From Planctomycetota bacterium (GTDB lineage Bacteria; Planctomycetota; UBA8742; UBA2392), in contig JADKGX010000001.1 in assembly GCA_016722065.1 (NCBI GenBank), positions 2,542,001 to 2,606,000 of the forward strand: a stretch of DNA of 64,000 nt. Reading direction: 5' to 3'. Under the pieces are notes generated by a model. That model saw nothing but the letters and a program-made list of their open reading frames with translations, was not told the DNA's origin and made no database searches. Positions within the stretch are counted from its first letter, which is position 1, and each line of letters starts with the position of its first letter. Both the position numbers and the translations under genes were made by a program. This document shows, piece by piece, positions 40,914-49,125 of this stretch.

Positions 40914-42790
40914 GCGACCCCGCCCAGACAACCTCGCAGATCCAGCACGAACTTCTGGCCGAGGTGCAGGCCGAACTGCACCGGCGCACGACCTCGATGG
41001 TTACGCGCAAGGTGCCACCAACCCCGCCGCCAGCGGCTGGTGACGATCGTGATTTCGTGACGCCGCTGATTCTGGCAGGCTTGCTGTCCTGCCTGGCGTT
41101 GTTGGCCGGCACCGGCATCGGCATTTCCCTGGGCTATGCGCCGTCCATGGACGACGCTTCCGCGTCTCTGGACTGGATGCAGCGAGCTGGTCTGGCGGGC
41201 ACGCTTGTTCGCGGTTTGCACTGGCATGCGGCCAACCTGCTGGTGGCCTTGTGTGGTGCATATCTGTTCTGGCTGTTGTGGCGCGGTCTGTACCGCAGGC
41301 CCATGCAATGGCGCTGGTGGCGGGCTTGTTTGCTGCTGGGGCTGGTGGTTGCTTTCAGCCTGACTGGCCAATTTCTTCCTTACGACCAGAATGCGCTGCA
41401 CGGCACGGCCATTCGCATGGGATATGTCGCGGAGGCCCCGTTGGTGGGGGGGCTGTTGCGCGACATGGCAACGGGAGGCGCCCTGGGCACCGCGGCGCTG
41501 GCGCGGTTCTTCAGCATTCACACACTGATTCTGCCGGTGCTGGCATTGATGCTGCTGCGCTGGATGTGGGCGGATGCAAAACCACAGGGTGCGCTGTGGC
41601 CGGTGCTGGCCGTGGCCCTGAGTGTCGTTGCTGTCTGCATGGTGGCGTCGCTGGTGGTCGCCGCGCCCTTGGGATTGCAGGGTGACGTGGGCGAGAGTTA
41701 CCCCCAGGCACGGCCGGAATGGTTCGCGCTGCCCCTGTACACTTTGATGAAACTGTTGCCGCCGGGGCTTTTGCACCTGCTGGCCTTGTTTGCGCCGCCG
41801 CTGCTGGGCGGGCTGGCGCTGGCCGGGTTGCCCTATGCCGACCGCCAGAGCGACCAGCCCACAAGGCTGCTTCGCCCCTTGCGCATTGCTGCTTTGGTGG
41901 GCGTGATTTCGTTTGCCGGGTTGTGCATTGTGACCGTGATGCAGGACTACCAGGCCCAGGCAGGCTGGTTTGCCCAGGACGATCTTGAAGACCTGATGGG
42001 CCAGATGGGGCGCCGCAACGCGGCCCTGGGCCACAGCACCCAGCCCTTGCCGGCATCCGCGCACCTGCCCGCAAGAGACACAAGAGAATTGGCGCGAAGG
42101 CTTGCGGGGCTTTACGTCAAAGACATTGCCGAAAGCGACAAGCCCCAGTGGGACCAATGGGCGCAGGAACTTGCCGACAAGGCTGATGCGCTGCTGACAA
42201 CAACGGCCGAAACGGAACGGCGCAAACTGCGCACTGAAATGCGCAAGATCTGCGCCGATTGCCACAAGCTGCACGCCGACGACGAGATTTCCCTGGAACC
42301 CAAGCTGCCCCAGGCGCAGACCAAGGCGGACCCGCCAAAGCTGCCTGATCCGCCCAAGTTGCTGCCACTGCTGGATGCCGCAAAGCTTGCCGGGCTGATG
42401 CCCACCAAGTTGGAAGACCGCGACCTGAAGTCCACCCGCCGCCTGATGAGCCGCGCCAAATCCAATCTGCGCGACCTGCTGCGCAGCGCAGGCCAGGCCA
42501 CCGGCGACGCGACAGGCAAACCCGAACAAAGCTGGCTGGACCTGACCGAGGACGCCCGCCTGTTTGGCGCCATGCAGGAGCAAAACAAAGGCACGCACCC
42601 AGATACCGCAAAGTGGCAAGCCGCCATGAAGGACCTGAACGCCGCCCTGCAAGCGGTAAAAGATGCCAAACAGGGCACAGAGGCCGGTGAGAAACTGGAT
42701 GCCGTCGGCAAGACCTGCGACGCCTGCCACAAACAAGGGGATTGGGGCGAGCCTTTTGATTGGCTGTATGCGGACTTGAAGGTGAGATAG
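40910..42790 (+). CDS. Cytochrome b (b6f/bc1 type) fused to two C-terminal c-type heme domains; two heme-ligand His positions altered
   Basis: A 626-residue membrane protein. Residues about 95-350 are cytochrome b: RGLHWHAANLLVALCGAYLF (helix B), YRRPMQWRWWR, GQFLPYDQNAL, ARFFSIHTLILPVLAL (helix D) and the Q-site motif PEWFALP. By alignment, His 104 and His 204 occupy the first-heme positions, but the second positions, 14 and 15 residues on, are Tyr 118 and Met 219 instead of His. The C-terminal part has two soluble helical units, each ending in CxxCH (448-452 and 603-607), resembling cytochrome c-prime domains. It forms an operon with the Rieske gene. Fused heme c is known in related complexes; the His loss is the odd part. 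Confidence 0.93.
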   Translation: MSDPAQTTSQIQHELLAEVQAELHRRTTSMVTRKVPPTPPPAAGDDRDFVTPLILAGLLSCLALLAGTGIGISLGYAPSMDDASASLDWMQRAGLAGTLVRGLHWHAANLLVALCGAYLFWLLWRGLYRRPMQWRWWRACLLLGLVVAFSLTGQFLPYDQNALHGTAIRMGYVAEAPLVGGLLRDMATGGALGTAALARFFSIHTLILPVLALMLLRWMWADAKPQGALWPVLAVALSVVAVCMVASLVVAAPLGLQGDVGESYPQARPEWFALPLYTLMKLLPPGLLHLLALFAPPLLGGLALAGLPYADRQSDQPTRLLRPLRIAALVGVISFAGLCIVTVMQDYQAQAGWFAQDDLEDLMGQMGRRNAALGHSTQPLPASAHLPARDTRELARRLAGLYVKDIAESDKPQWDQWAQELADKADALLTTTAETERRKLRTEMRKICADCHKLHADDEISLEPKLPQAQTKADPPKLPDPPKLLPLLDAAKLAGLMPTKLEDRDLKSTRRLMSRAKSNLRDLLRSAGQATGDATGKPEQSWLDLTEDARLFGAMQEQNKGTHPDTAKWQAAMKDLNAALQAVKDAKQGTEAGEKLDAVGKTCDACHKQGDWGEPFDWLYADLKVR

Positions 42791-42800
42791 CGGCCATCGG

Positions 42801-43904
42801 TTACTGCCGCTGGCGTCGCAACGGGGCGATCAGTTGGCCTAGCCAGCTTTCGGGCATGCCGTCGCCTGACAGGCCGTAGCTTTCGGGCCAGTCTTTGCGC
42901 CACAGCGCCGTGCCGAACAACACATCCCAAACTGGCAACAGCACGGCAAAGTTCTTGTCCAGCAGGCCGGCTTGGTCAGTGTGGTGCCAATGGTGATAGC
43001 GCGGGGAAGTTAGAACCCTGCCAAACCAGCCAAGGCCGACGCGTGCGTTGGCATGAATGAACACGGCATGAAAGCTGATGAGCAGAATGTAGGCGTACAC
43101 CGCCACGTCGGCAAAACCCAGAACGAACACCGGCACAAACCCGGCCGCGCGCGTGACCAGAATGTCGCCCAGGTGCTGGCGTGAACCGGCCAGCCAGTCC
43201 ATGTGTTCAATGGAATGGTGAACGGCATGAAAGCGCCAAAGAAACGGCACGGCGTGAAATGCCCGGTGCAGCCAGTAACAGGTGAAGTCGACCACCAGCA
43301 CCACGAGCACAAACTGCACGACCGGGTTCCAGGCCGCGATCTGCTGACGGAACTCAAAATCCAGCGCCCAACTGAACAGCACGTGGGCCGGCACCACCGA
43401 GGCCGCGGCGATCAACCCGACCAGCGCGTGGCATACGCCAAAGTGAACCAGGTCGACGCGCCAGCCACGGCGCAGCACGGGCTGCGGCTTGCCCAAGGCG
43501 CGCTCCAGGGGAACAAACAGCAGACACAGTGCAAACAGGTCCAGCACCAGAAAATCGAGCCCGATGACCGGCGCGTCCAGAGTATCGCCCCAGGGCTGGG
43601 CATAGCCGCCGCCAAGGGCCAGGGCAGCCCCGGCAAGCAGGACGGCGATGGCGGATCGCAAACGCTGCGTTGCAAAAAACAGGCCGGTCAACCCCAGTGC
43701 CAGACCGACCAGCAGGCCGCCCTGCGTCAGACCGCGCAGGAACTCCATGGGGTAATGCACGCGCATTTCGGGCGTGCTGAGCGGCCCCGGAAACAGAAAG
43801 CAAAACACGGCCAAAAGGCCCAGCAAGCCCAGCCACAGGGCAATCGCGCTGACGGCACACTTCAGCCGGTGTGGCCATCGACTCCGAGGATTGTCTTTAC
43901 GCAT
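42801..43904 (-). CDS. Sterol desaturase/fatty acid hydroxylase-family membrane protein
   Basis: A 367-residue integral membrane protein with about eight helices. The three histidine boxes of the family are present: WLHRAFH (HxxxH), WRFHAVHHSIEHMDW (HxxHH) and a late YHHWHH. They bind a diiron centre in a group that hydroxylates or desaturates lipids. I start at the ATG at 43904, since the open frame continues upstream across an AT-rich promoter-like segment and the divergent kinase gene. Its substrate could be a fatty acid, hopanoid or sterol; unknown. It converges with the cytochrome b gene. Confidence 0.92.
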   Translation of the reverse strand: MRKDNPRSRWPHRLKCAVSAIALWLGLLGLLAVFCFLFPGPLSTPEMRVHYPMEFLRGLTQGGLLVGLALGLTGLFFATQRLRSAIAVLLAGAALALGGGYAQPWGDTLDAPVIGLDFLVLDLFALCLLFVPLERALGKPQPVLRRGWRVDLVHFGVCHALVGLIAAASVVPAHVLFSWALDFEFRQQIAAWNPVVQFVLVVLVVDFTCYWLHRAFHAVPFLWRFHAVHHSIEHMDWLAGSRQHLGDILVTRAAGFVPVFVLGFADVAVYAYILLISFHAVFIHANARVGLGWFGRVLTSPRYHHWHHTDQAGLLDKNFAVLLPVWDVLFGTALWRKDWPESYGLSGDGMPESWLGQLIAPLRRQRQ

Positions 43905-43907
43905 AAC

Positions 43908-43938
43908 GCCAATATATAAGGTAGTAATGTAAATAGCG
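43908..43938. promoter_or_regulatory. AT-rich divergent promoter candidate
   Basis: In a GC-rich region this 31-base stretch contains AATATATAAGG and AATGTAAAT between the divergent sterol desaturase-family gene and the kinase gene. It includes TATA-like -10 hexamers on both strands. I could not assign a matching -35 box, so this rests on base composition and divergent position. Confidence 0.3.
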
Positions 43939-44051
43939 CAAGCCGCAAATGGTGCAGGAACCTCCGCGGGGTGAATTGGTTGAACCCATGATCCGTTCTC
44001 GCGGATTTCTGTTGGATGGCTACACTTCCCGTTCGCTCGCGGGAGGCCGCC

Positions 44052-47000
44052 ATGACCGACTCTGTGCCCACGCCAACACAGCCTGACAGCCAATCTGCGG
44101 CCGGCGAAACACTGCTGGAGATTACCTCTACGGGTGACAATTCCAGCCCGGGCGAAACACTGCTGGCCCTGGATGCGGGCACCGGCAACCAGAGTGTGCT
44201 GGCGCGCATAGAGGCCGCCACTGGCACGAATCTCTCCACCCGGCCCGTCGAGTTGCACTCCCGCGATCTGACGCAGCAAGCAGCCAGCCAGGCCGCAACG
44301 CGCCCCAGCGGCGGCCAGGCGGATTTTGCCTCGCGTGCCACCGGCGCGGTGCGGGCCAGTGCCCGCTATGCCGCAGCCCAGGAACTCGGGCGAGGCGGCA
44401 TGGGGCTGGTGCTGAAGGTTCGCGACAACGACCTGCGCCGCGAAGTCGCCATGAAGGTGGTGCGCAGCGACCGCGCCAGGCCGGGCACGCAATCCGGTGA
44501 CGCCGCCCTGCGCAGCTTTGTGGAAGAGGCCCAGATTACCGGCCAGTTGGAACACCCCAACATTGTGCCAGTGCACGAACTGGGGGCCGACCCGGAAGGC
44601 CGCATCTACTTCACCATGAAGCTGGTCCGGGGCCGGCCGCTTTCGGACATCATCAAGTCGTTGCGCAACAGCGACCCCGCCACCCTGGCCGACTTTCCGC
44701 TGGACCGGTTGCTGCAGGTCTTCATGAAGGTCTGTGATGCCTTGAGCTTTGCCCACGCCCACAATGTGATTCACCGCGACCTCAAGCCCGACAACATCAT
44801 GATCGGGCGCTTTGGCGAAGTGCTGGTCATGGATTGGGGCTTGGCCCGTGTCTTGAACCAGACCCAGGCCACAGGTGCGCCCGCGGCTGTGGACGTGATC
44901 GAAACGGATTCCCGCGAACGCAAACGTCAAAGTGGCAGCCACGAATCGGGTGCCCTGAGCATGGAGGGCGTGATTGCAGGAACCCCGGCCTACATGGCAC
45001 CAGAGCAGGCACGCGGCCAGGTTTCACGCATTGACCAGACCAGCGATGTGTTTGCCCTGGGCGCGATTCTGTATGAACTGCTGGTGCTGCGGCCCCCGTA
45101 CCAGGGCGAAGGCGGCACCCGCATCATTGAAAAGGCCGCGGATGGCGACATCGTTCCGCCCGCTGAACGTGCCCAGAAGGACCCTGAACTTCGGGCCCTG
45201 CTGGGCCGTCTGCCCGGCGGCACCGTGCCCGAGGAGTTACAGGCCATTGCCATGCATGCGCTGAAATTCCGTCAGGAATCACGCTATGCGACCGTGCGGC
45301 TGCTGAAAGAAGACATTGAAAATTATCAGGCCGGTCGGCCCGTCAGCGTGCGCCAGGACCCGCTTGCCGTGCGCGCCGCCAAATGGGTGCGCCGGCACCC
45401 TACGTTCAGCATGAGTACGGCGGCAGCAGCAGCCGTGGTGCTGGTCAGTGTCGCCACAATCATGTTTCTGGTTGCCCAGGCGCGCAAAGAAACGATGGAC
45501 CTTGACCAGCAGCGTCTGGCCGCCAGCCAGCGCGCAGAAGAAGAAGCCCGGGGCCGCGCCCAGGCTGAAGGCGAAACCGCCAAGCGAGAACGCCAACTCA
45601 AGGAAGCCTCCCTGGCTCGCGAGGAAGCCGCACGCCGCCGCGCCGTGGCAAGCGAGTCGTTTCGGCTGGGCAGCGAACAAGCGGACCGCGCCCGCGAGAT
45701 CACGGATTTTCCGTTACGAGTCACGGCCCGCAACGAGGCCCTGGCCACTTTGACCACTGCCAGCCGCGAGGACCCCGATTACGTCGACCCCTGGTTCGCG
45801 CTGGGCCAGCTGCACCATTTCTTTCGCGATTCTCAGGCGCTGGCATGTTACGGCCGCGTTGACGAAATGACCCGCGCCACGACCGGCAAAGGCGATGCCC
45901 GCTCGCTTGTTTACGCCGGTGACTTTGCCCGCTTGGTGCTGAATGACCTGCAAACCGCGCTGGAGTATTACCGCCAGGCCGCAAATGTTTCCGCAAACGA
46001 ACCGCTGGCGCTGGTCGGCCAGGGCTACGTGGAGCTGATCCAGGGCGACTTTGCAAAGGCCATGGAGTTTGCCGAAAAGGCCCAGAGGCTGGACGGGTCC
46101 CTGTGGGAGCCGTTTCTGCTTCAAGGATTTGCCAGGGGCAGCCAGTTCAAGCGGGGCGACCGCGAGCTCAACCCGCTGTATGACCCGCACCAGGCAGAGG
46201 AACTGCTGACCCAGGCCCTGCTGCGCAACAGCCGCGAGGGCGTGCTGTTCAACGAACGCGGGGCGGCACGCATTCAGTTGGCACGATTTGAAGACGCGCA
46301 ATCGGATCTGCGCCGCGCCATCGAGTTGATGCCCGCGGCCGATGAGCCGGTAGTGAACCTGGCGATTTCGCAGATGCACTTGGGCCAGTTGCAGCAGGCG
46401 CACGACACTCTGCGGCCCTTGATCGACCGCAACACGCGCTTGCCCGCAGCCTGGATGGAATGGGGCACGGTGCTTACGCTGCTCAAGAGTTTCGAAACCG
46501 GCGATGCGGCGCTGCAAAATTCACTTGCCCTGGCGCCGGGCCGGCCCGCGCCGCTGACGAACCTGGGCTATTCCGCCCTGTGGCAGGGCAAGCCCGCCCA
46601 AGCCGAACAGTACGCCCTGCAGGCCCTGGCCGTCGAAAAAGATTACGTCACGGCCTATGTGCTGCTGTGCGAGGCACGCCAGAACCTGCACAAACTTGAC
46701 GAGGCCCTTTCCGCCGCCAATCAAGCCCTGATGCGGCAGCCGCAGTGGGGCGTTGCATGGGCGGCGCGTTCACGCGTGCTGGCGGAACTTGGACGCCCAC
46801 AAGAAGCCCTTCAGGACGCGCAAGATGCCATCAAGGACATGCCCGGCAGCGACAGTGCCTGGGGGGCCCAGGGATCGGCTAGGTTTCTGCTGGGACAGTA
46901 CGAACAGGCGGTGCAGGACCTGCGAAGGGCACTGGAAATCAACCCTTCCAACGGCCAGGCCAAGCTTAACCTGGCGGTGGCACTCAAGAAGTCCGGCCGC

Positions 47001-48470
47001 GCGACCGAGGCGCTGAGTTACGCCCGCGACGCCACCCGCTACCCCCAATACGCGCCGCTGGCCTGGCGCGAAGTCGGCGACGGCTGTGTCGCAATGGGTG
47101 AGTACCGCCAAGCGCTTGATGCCTACCTGAAAACCACGGATTTGGACCCGGCCAACGGCCAGGCCTGGATCAACGCCGCACTGTGCGCCAACAAGCTGGA
47201 CCGGCCCGCCGACGCCCGGCAATACGCCCTCAAGGCCACCCAGGCAACGCCAGACCACGTGCTGGCCTGGGTGCAGCTGTGCCAGTCAGAAATCCGGTTG
47301 GGCAACACGGATGCGGCCAATGAAGCCGTCAACAAGGCCGCCACCTGCAAGACGGACGACCCGGTTTTTCGGGCCGATGTGGCCGCCATGTACCACGATT
47401 TGGGGCGCATGGATGACGCCATTGCCCTGTGCCGCGAAATCGCGGTGGCGGCGCCCGATTACGCCCGGCCCTGGGACATTCTGGCCAGTGCCTTGACACG
47501 TCAAGGCAAACGTCCGGAAGCAATCAACGCCCGCGCCGAACAGGCCCGGCGCGACCCGCGCAACCCCGACCCGCATGCGCGCACAAGCTGGCTGCTGTAT
47601 GAACTCAAGAAGTACCCCGACGCGATTGCGGCTGGCAAACAGGCGTTGGCGCTGGATGCCAACTGCGCCATGGCGCACAAGTACATCGCGCTGTCGTGGC
47701 TGGATCAGAAGCAGTACGACCTGGCGGCGGAAAGCTTCGAAGCCGAAGCCCGCGCCCGCGTGACGGATGCCTGGTCCTGGGTCAATGTGGGCGTCACACG
47801 TATTCAGCAAAAGCGCACGGCCGACGCCATTGCACCCTTGATTCGCGCCACAGAAGTCGACCCCGAAAACGACACGGCCTGGTGGTACCTGGGCCTGTGC
47901 TACAAAGCCGCAGGCAAGTGGAAGCAGGCCTACAACGCCTTTGACAGCGCAGCCCAGGTCAAGCCCGACAAACTGGATGCCTGGCTGGAAGCCGCCGGCG
48001 CCGCAAGCAGCGCAAACATGCACGACGAAGCAGTGGCAGCAGCGGAACGGGCGTCGCAGATGGCACCCAACGACATGCGCTGCTGGTACCGCCTGGGTTC
48101 GGCTTGGTACGGCAAGGCCGATTTCGAAAAGGCCGCACAAGCCTTCACAAAAGGCCGCGATCTGGCGCCGGACAACCAATGGTTTCGGTACCTGTTGGCG
48201 CAGTGCCTGGTCCAGACCGGCCAGTGGGAGCAGGCAAAAACGGAAGCCAGCAAGTGCATTGAACTGGACGAGACAGTCAATGACGCCTACCTGCTGCTGG
48301 CCCGCTGCGCCCTGGAGGGCGACAGCGCGCCGCAAGAAGCGGTGAAATGGCTGCGCAAAGGCCTTGAAAAGGGCGTGCGGCCCAACGACCTGTACGCGCA
48401 GCAATGGCTCCAGCCACTGCTGGAACGGGCGGATTTCAAGAAGTTGCAACAGGATTACCCGGCCAGTTGA
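44052..48470 (+). CDS. Giant membrane-anchored Ser/Thr protein kinase with long TPR region
   Basis: A 1,472-residue Hanks-type kinase. The N-terminal 100 residues are low-complexity. The kinase domain (about 110-430) has LGRGGMGLVLKV, VAMKVV (ATP-binding Lys), the catalytic HRDLKPDN and VMDWGLA in place of DFG. A membrane helix follows at about 453-475 (AAAAVVLVSVATIMFLVAQA), then a coiled coil of Arg/Glu/Ala repeats. The last 900 residues are many TPRs, for example YEQAVQDLRRALEINPSNGQ. I start at the ATG at 44052, preceded by GGGAGG at 5 bases, not at 44016. The TPRs would be periplasmic, suggesting a receptor-like role. Partner unknown. Confidence 0.94.
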   Translation: MTDSVPTPTQPDSQSAAGETLLEITSTGDNSSPGETLLALDAGTGNQSVLARIEAATGTNLSTRPVELHSRDLTQQAASQAATRPSGGQADFASRATGAVRASARYAAAQELGRGGMGLVLKVRDNDLRREVAMKVVRSDRARPGTQSGDAALRSFVEEAQITGQLEHPNIVPVHELGADPEGRIYFTMKLVRGRPLSDIIKSLRNSDPATLADFPLDRLLQVFMKVCDALSFAHAHNVIHRDLKPDNIMIGRFGEVLVMDWGLARVLNQTQATGAPAAVDVIETDSRERKRQSGSHESGALSMEGVIAGTPAYMAPEQARGQVSRIDQTSDVFALGAILYELLVLRPPYQGEGGTRIIEKAADGDIVPPAERAQKDPELRALLGRLPGGTVPEELQAIAMHALKFRQESRYATVRLLKEDIENYQAGRPVSVRQDPLAVRAAKWVRRHPTFSMSTAAAAAVVLVSVATIMFLVAQARKETMDLDQQRLAASQRAEEEARGRAQAEGETAKRERQLKEASLAREEAARRRAVASESFRLGSEQADRAREITDFPLRVTARNEALATLTTASREDPDYVDPWFALGQLHHFFRDSQALACYGRVDEMTRATTGKGDARSLVYAGDFARLVLNDLQTALEYYRQAANVSANEPLALVGQGYVELIQGDFAKAMEFAEKAQRLDGSLWEPFLLQGFARGSQFKRGDRELNPLYDPHQAEELLTQALLRNSREGVLFNERGAARIQLARFEDAQSDLRRAIELMPAADEPVVNLAISQMHLGQLQQAHDTLRPLIDRNTRLPAAWMEWGTVLTLLKSFETGDAALQNSLALAPGRPAPLTNLGYSALWQGKPAQAEQYALQALAVEKDYVTAYVLLCEARQNLHKLDEALSAANQALMRQPQWGVAWAARSRVLAELGRPQEALQDAQDAIKDMPGSDSAWGAQGSARFLLGQYEQAVQDLRRALEINPSNGQAKLNLAVALKKSGRATEALSYARDATRYPQYAPLAWREVGDGCVAMGEYRQALDAYLKTTDLDPANGQAWINAALCANKLDRPADARQYALKATQATPDHVLAWVQLCQSEIRLGNTDAANEAVNKAATCKTDDPVFRADVAAMYHDLGRMDDAIALCREIAVAAPDYARPWDILASALTRQGKRPEAINARAEQARRDPRNPDPHARTSWLLYELKKYPDAIAAGKQALALDANCAMAHKYIALSWLDQKQYDLAAESFEAEARARVTDAWSWVNVGVTRIQQKRTADAIAPLIRATEVDPENDTAWWYLGLCYKAAGKWKQAYNAFDSAAQVKPDKLDAWLEAAGAASSANMHDEAVAAAERASQMAPNDMRCWYRLGSAWYGKADFEKAAQAFTKGRDLAPDNQWFRYLLAQCLVQTGQWEQAKTEASKCIELDETVNDAYLLLARCALEGDSAPQEAVKWLRKGLEKGVRPNDLYAQQWLQPLLERADFKKLQQDYPAS

Positions 48471-48476
48471 ATCCGG

Positions 48477-48923
48477 CTAGGGTTGCTGGCCTTGACGCGT
48501 AAAGACAATGTCTGCATTCGGCGCCGCGTCGCCACCCGCTGCGTTGTCTCTGCCAAGGCAGGTCAATTCGAAGCCGTCTGGCGTGCGTGCGTAACGAAAA
48601 TCGTCGTCGGTGTAAGGGTCACTAGGCAGATTGCCCCCGAATGCGGGGCGGATTTCGGCCAGCGTGTCAGGAAATGCGCCACTGTGATCCTGCGCGTAGT
48701 GCAGCAGCGCCTTTTGCAACTCGCCCATATCCGAGCGGGCTTTTTCCCAGACGGCGCTGTGGCGACCGGGCATATCGACCAGCATGAAACCGGCATTGGC
48801 AGCAATCCAGATCACCGTTGCGAGAAGTAAAAAGGCCAGGATTGCGGCAGCCAATCGACGACGATTGGGCTTTGACGCTACCAGGCCGGTTGGAACAACA
48901 ATCAAGTCTTCGGTGGCAGCCAT
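48477..48923 (-). CDS. Pseudopilin-like (GspG-type C-terminal domain) membrane protein
   Basis: A 148-residue protein. A membrane helix near 27-47 (AAAILAFLLLATVIWIAANA) follows a short basic stretch. The exported part contains ELQKALLHYAQDHSGAFPDT, EIRPAFGGNLPSDPYT and a later GFELTCLGRDNAAGGD. These match the type II secretion GspG/major pseudopilin fold with its Gly-Asp and calcium-site tail. The prepilin cleavage motif (G-F-T-L-x-E) is not visible, so it is not a typical pilin. The upstream open frame to 49295 overlaps the divergent kinase gene; the ATG at 48923 is the likely start. It sits between two giant kinases. Confidence 0.75.
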   Translation of the reverse strand: MAATEDLIVVPTGLVASKPNRRRLAAAILAFLLLATVIWIAANAGFMLVDMPGRHSAVWEKARSDMGELQKALLHYAQDHSGAFPDTLAEIRPAFGGNLPSDPYTDDDFRYARTPDGFELTCLGRDNAAGGDAAPNADIVFTRQGQQP

Positions 48924-49125
48924 CACGTCCCCCGCGGAGTTGGACCAAGCCGATGCACCTGGTCTTGAAACGCCTGAGTTGGCGCTTCGTTTGCGGTCTG
49001 CCGCCGCTGCCCCTGGCGCGCTACAATCGTCCTTTGCAAATGCAATACAACCTGCGCCTGTTTCAGTAGTTAAATGCCGGTGAGGATCGGGCTTGCCGCT
49101 GCACCAAGGTAAGCCAGGCCATGCC

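Noticed and set aside
42801..44942. A single 713-residue minus-strand ORF covering the desaturase and 1 kb upstream
   Set aside because: Only the part below 43904 has desaturase motifs. The rest overlaps the start of the kinase gene on the other strand and has no recognisable domain.
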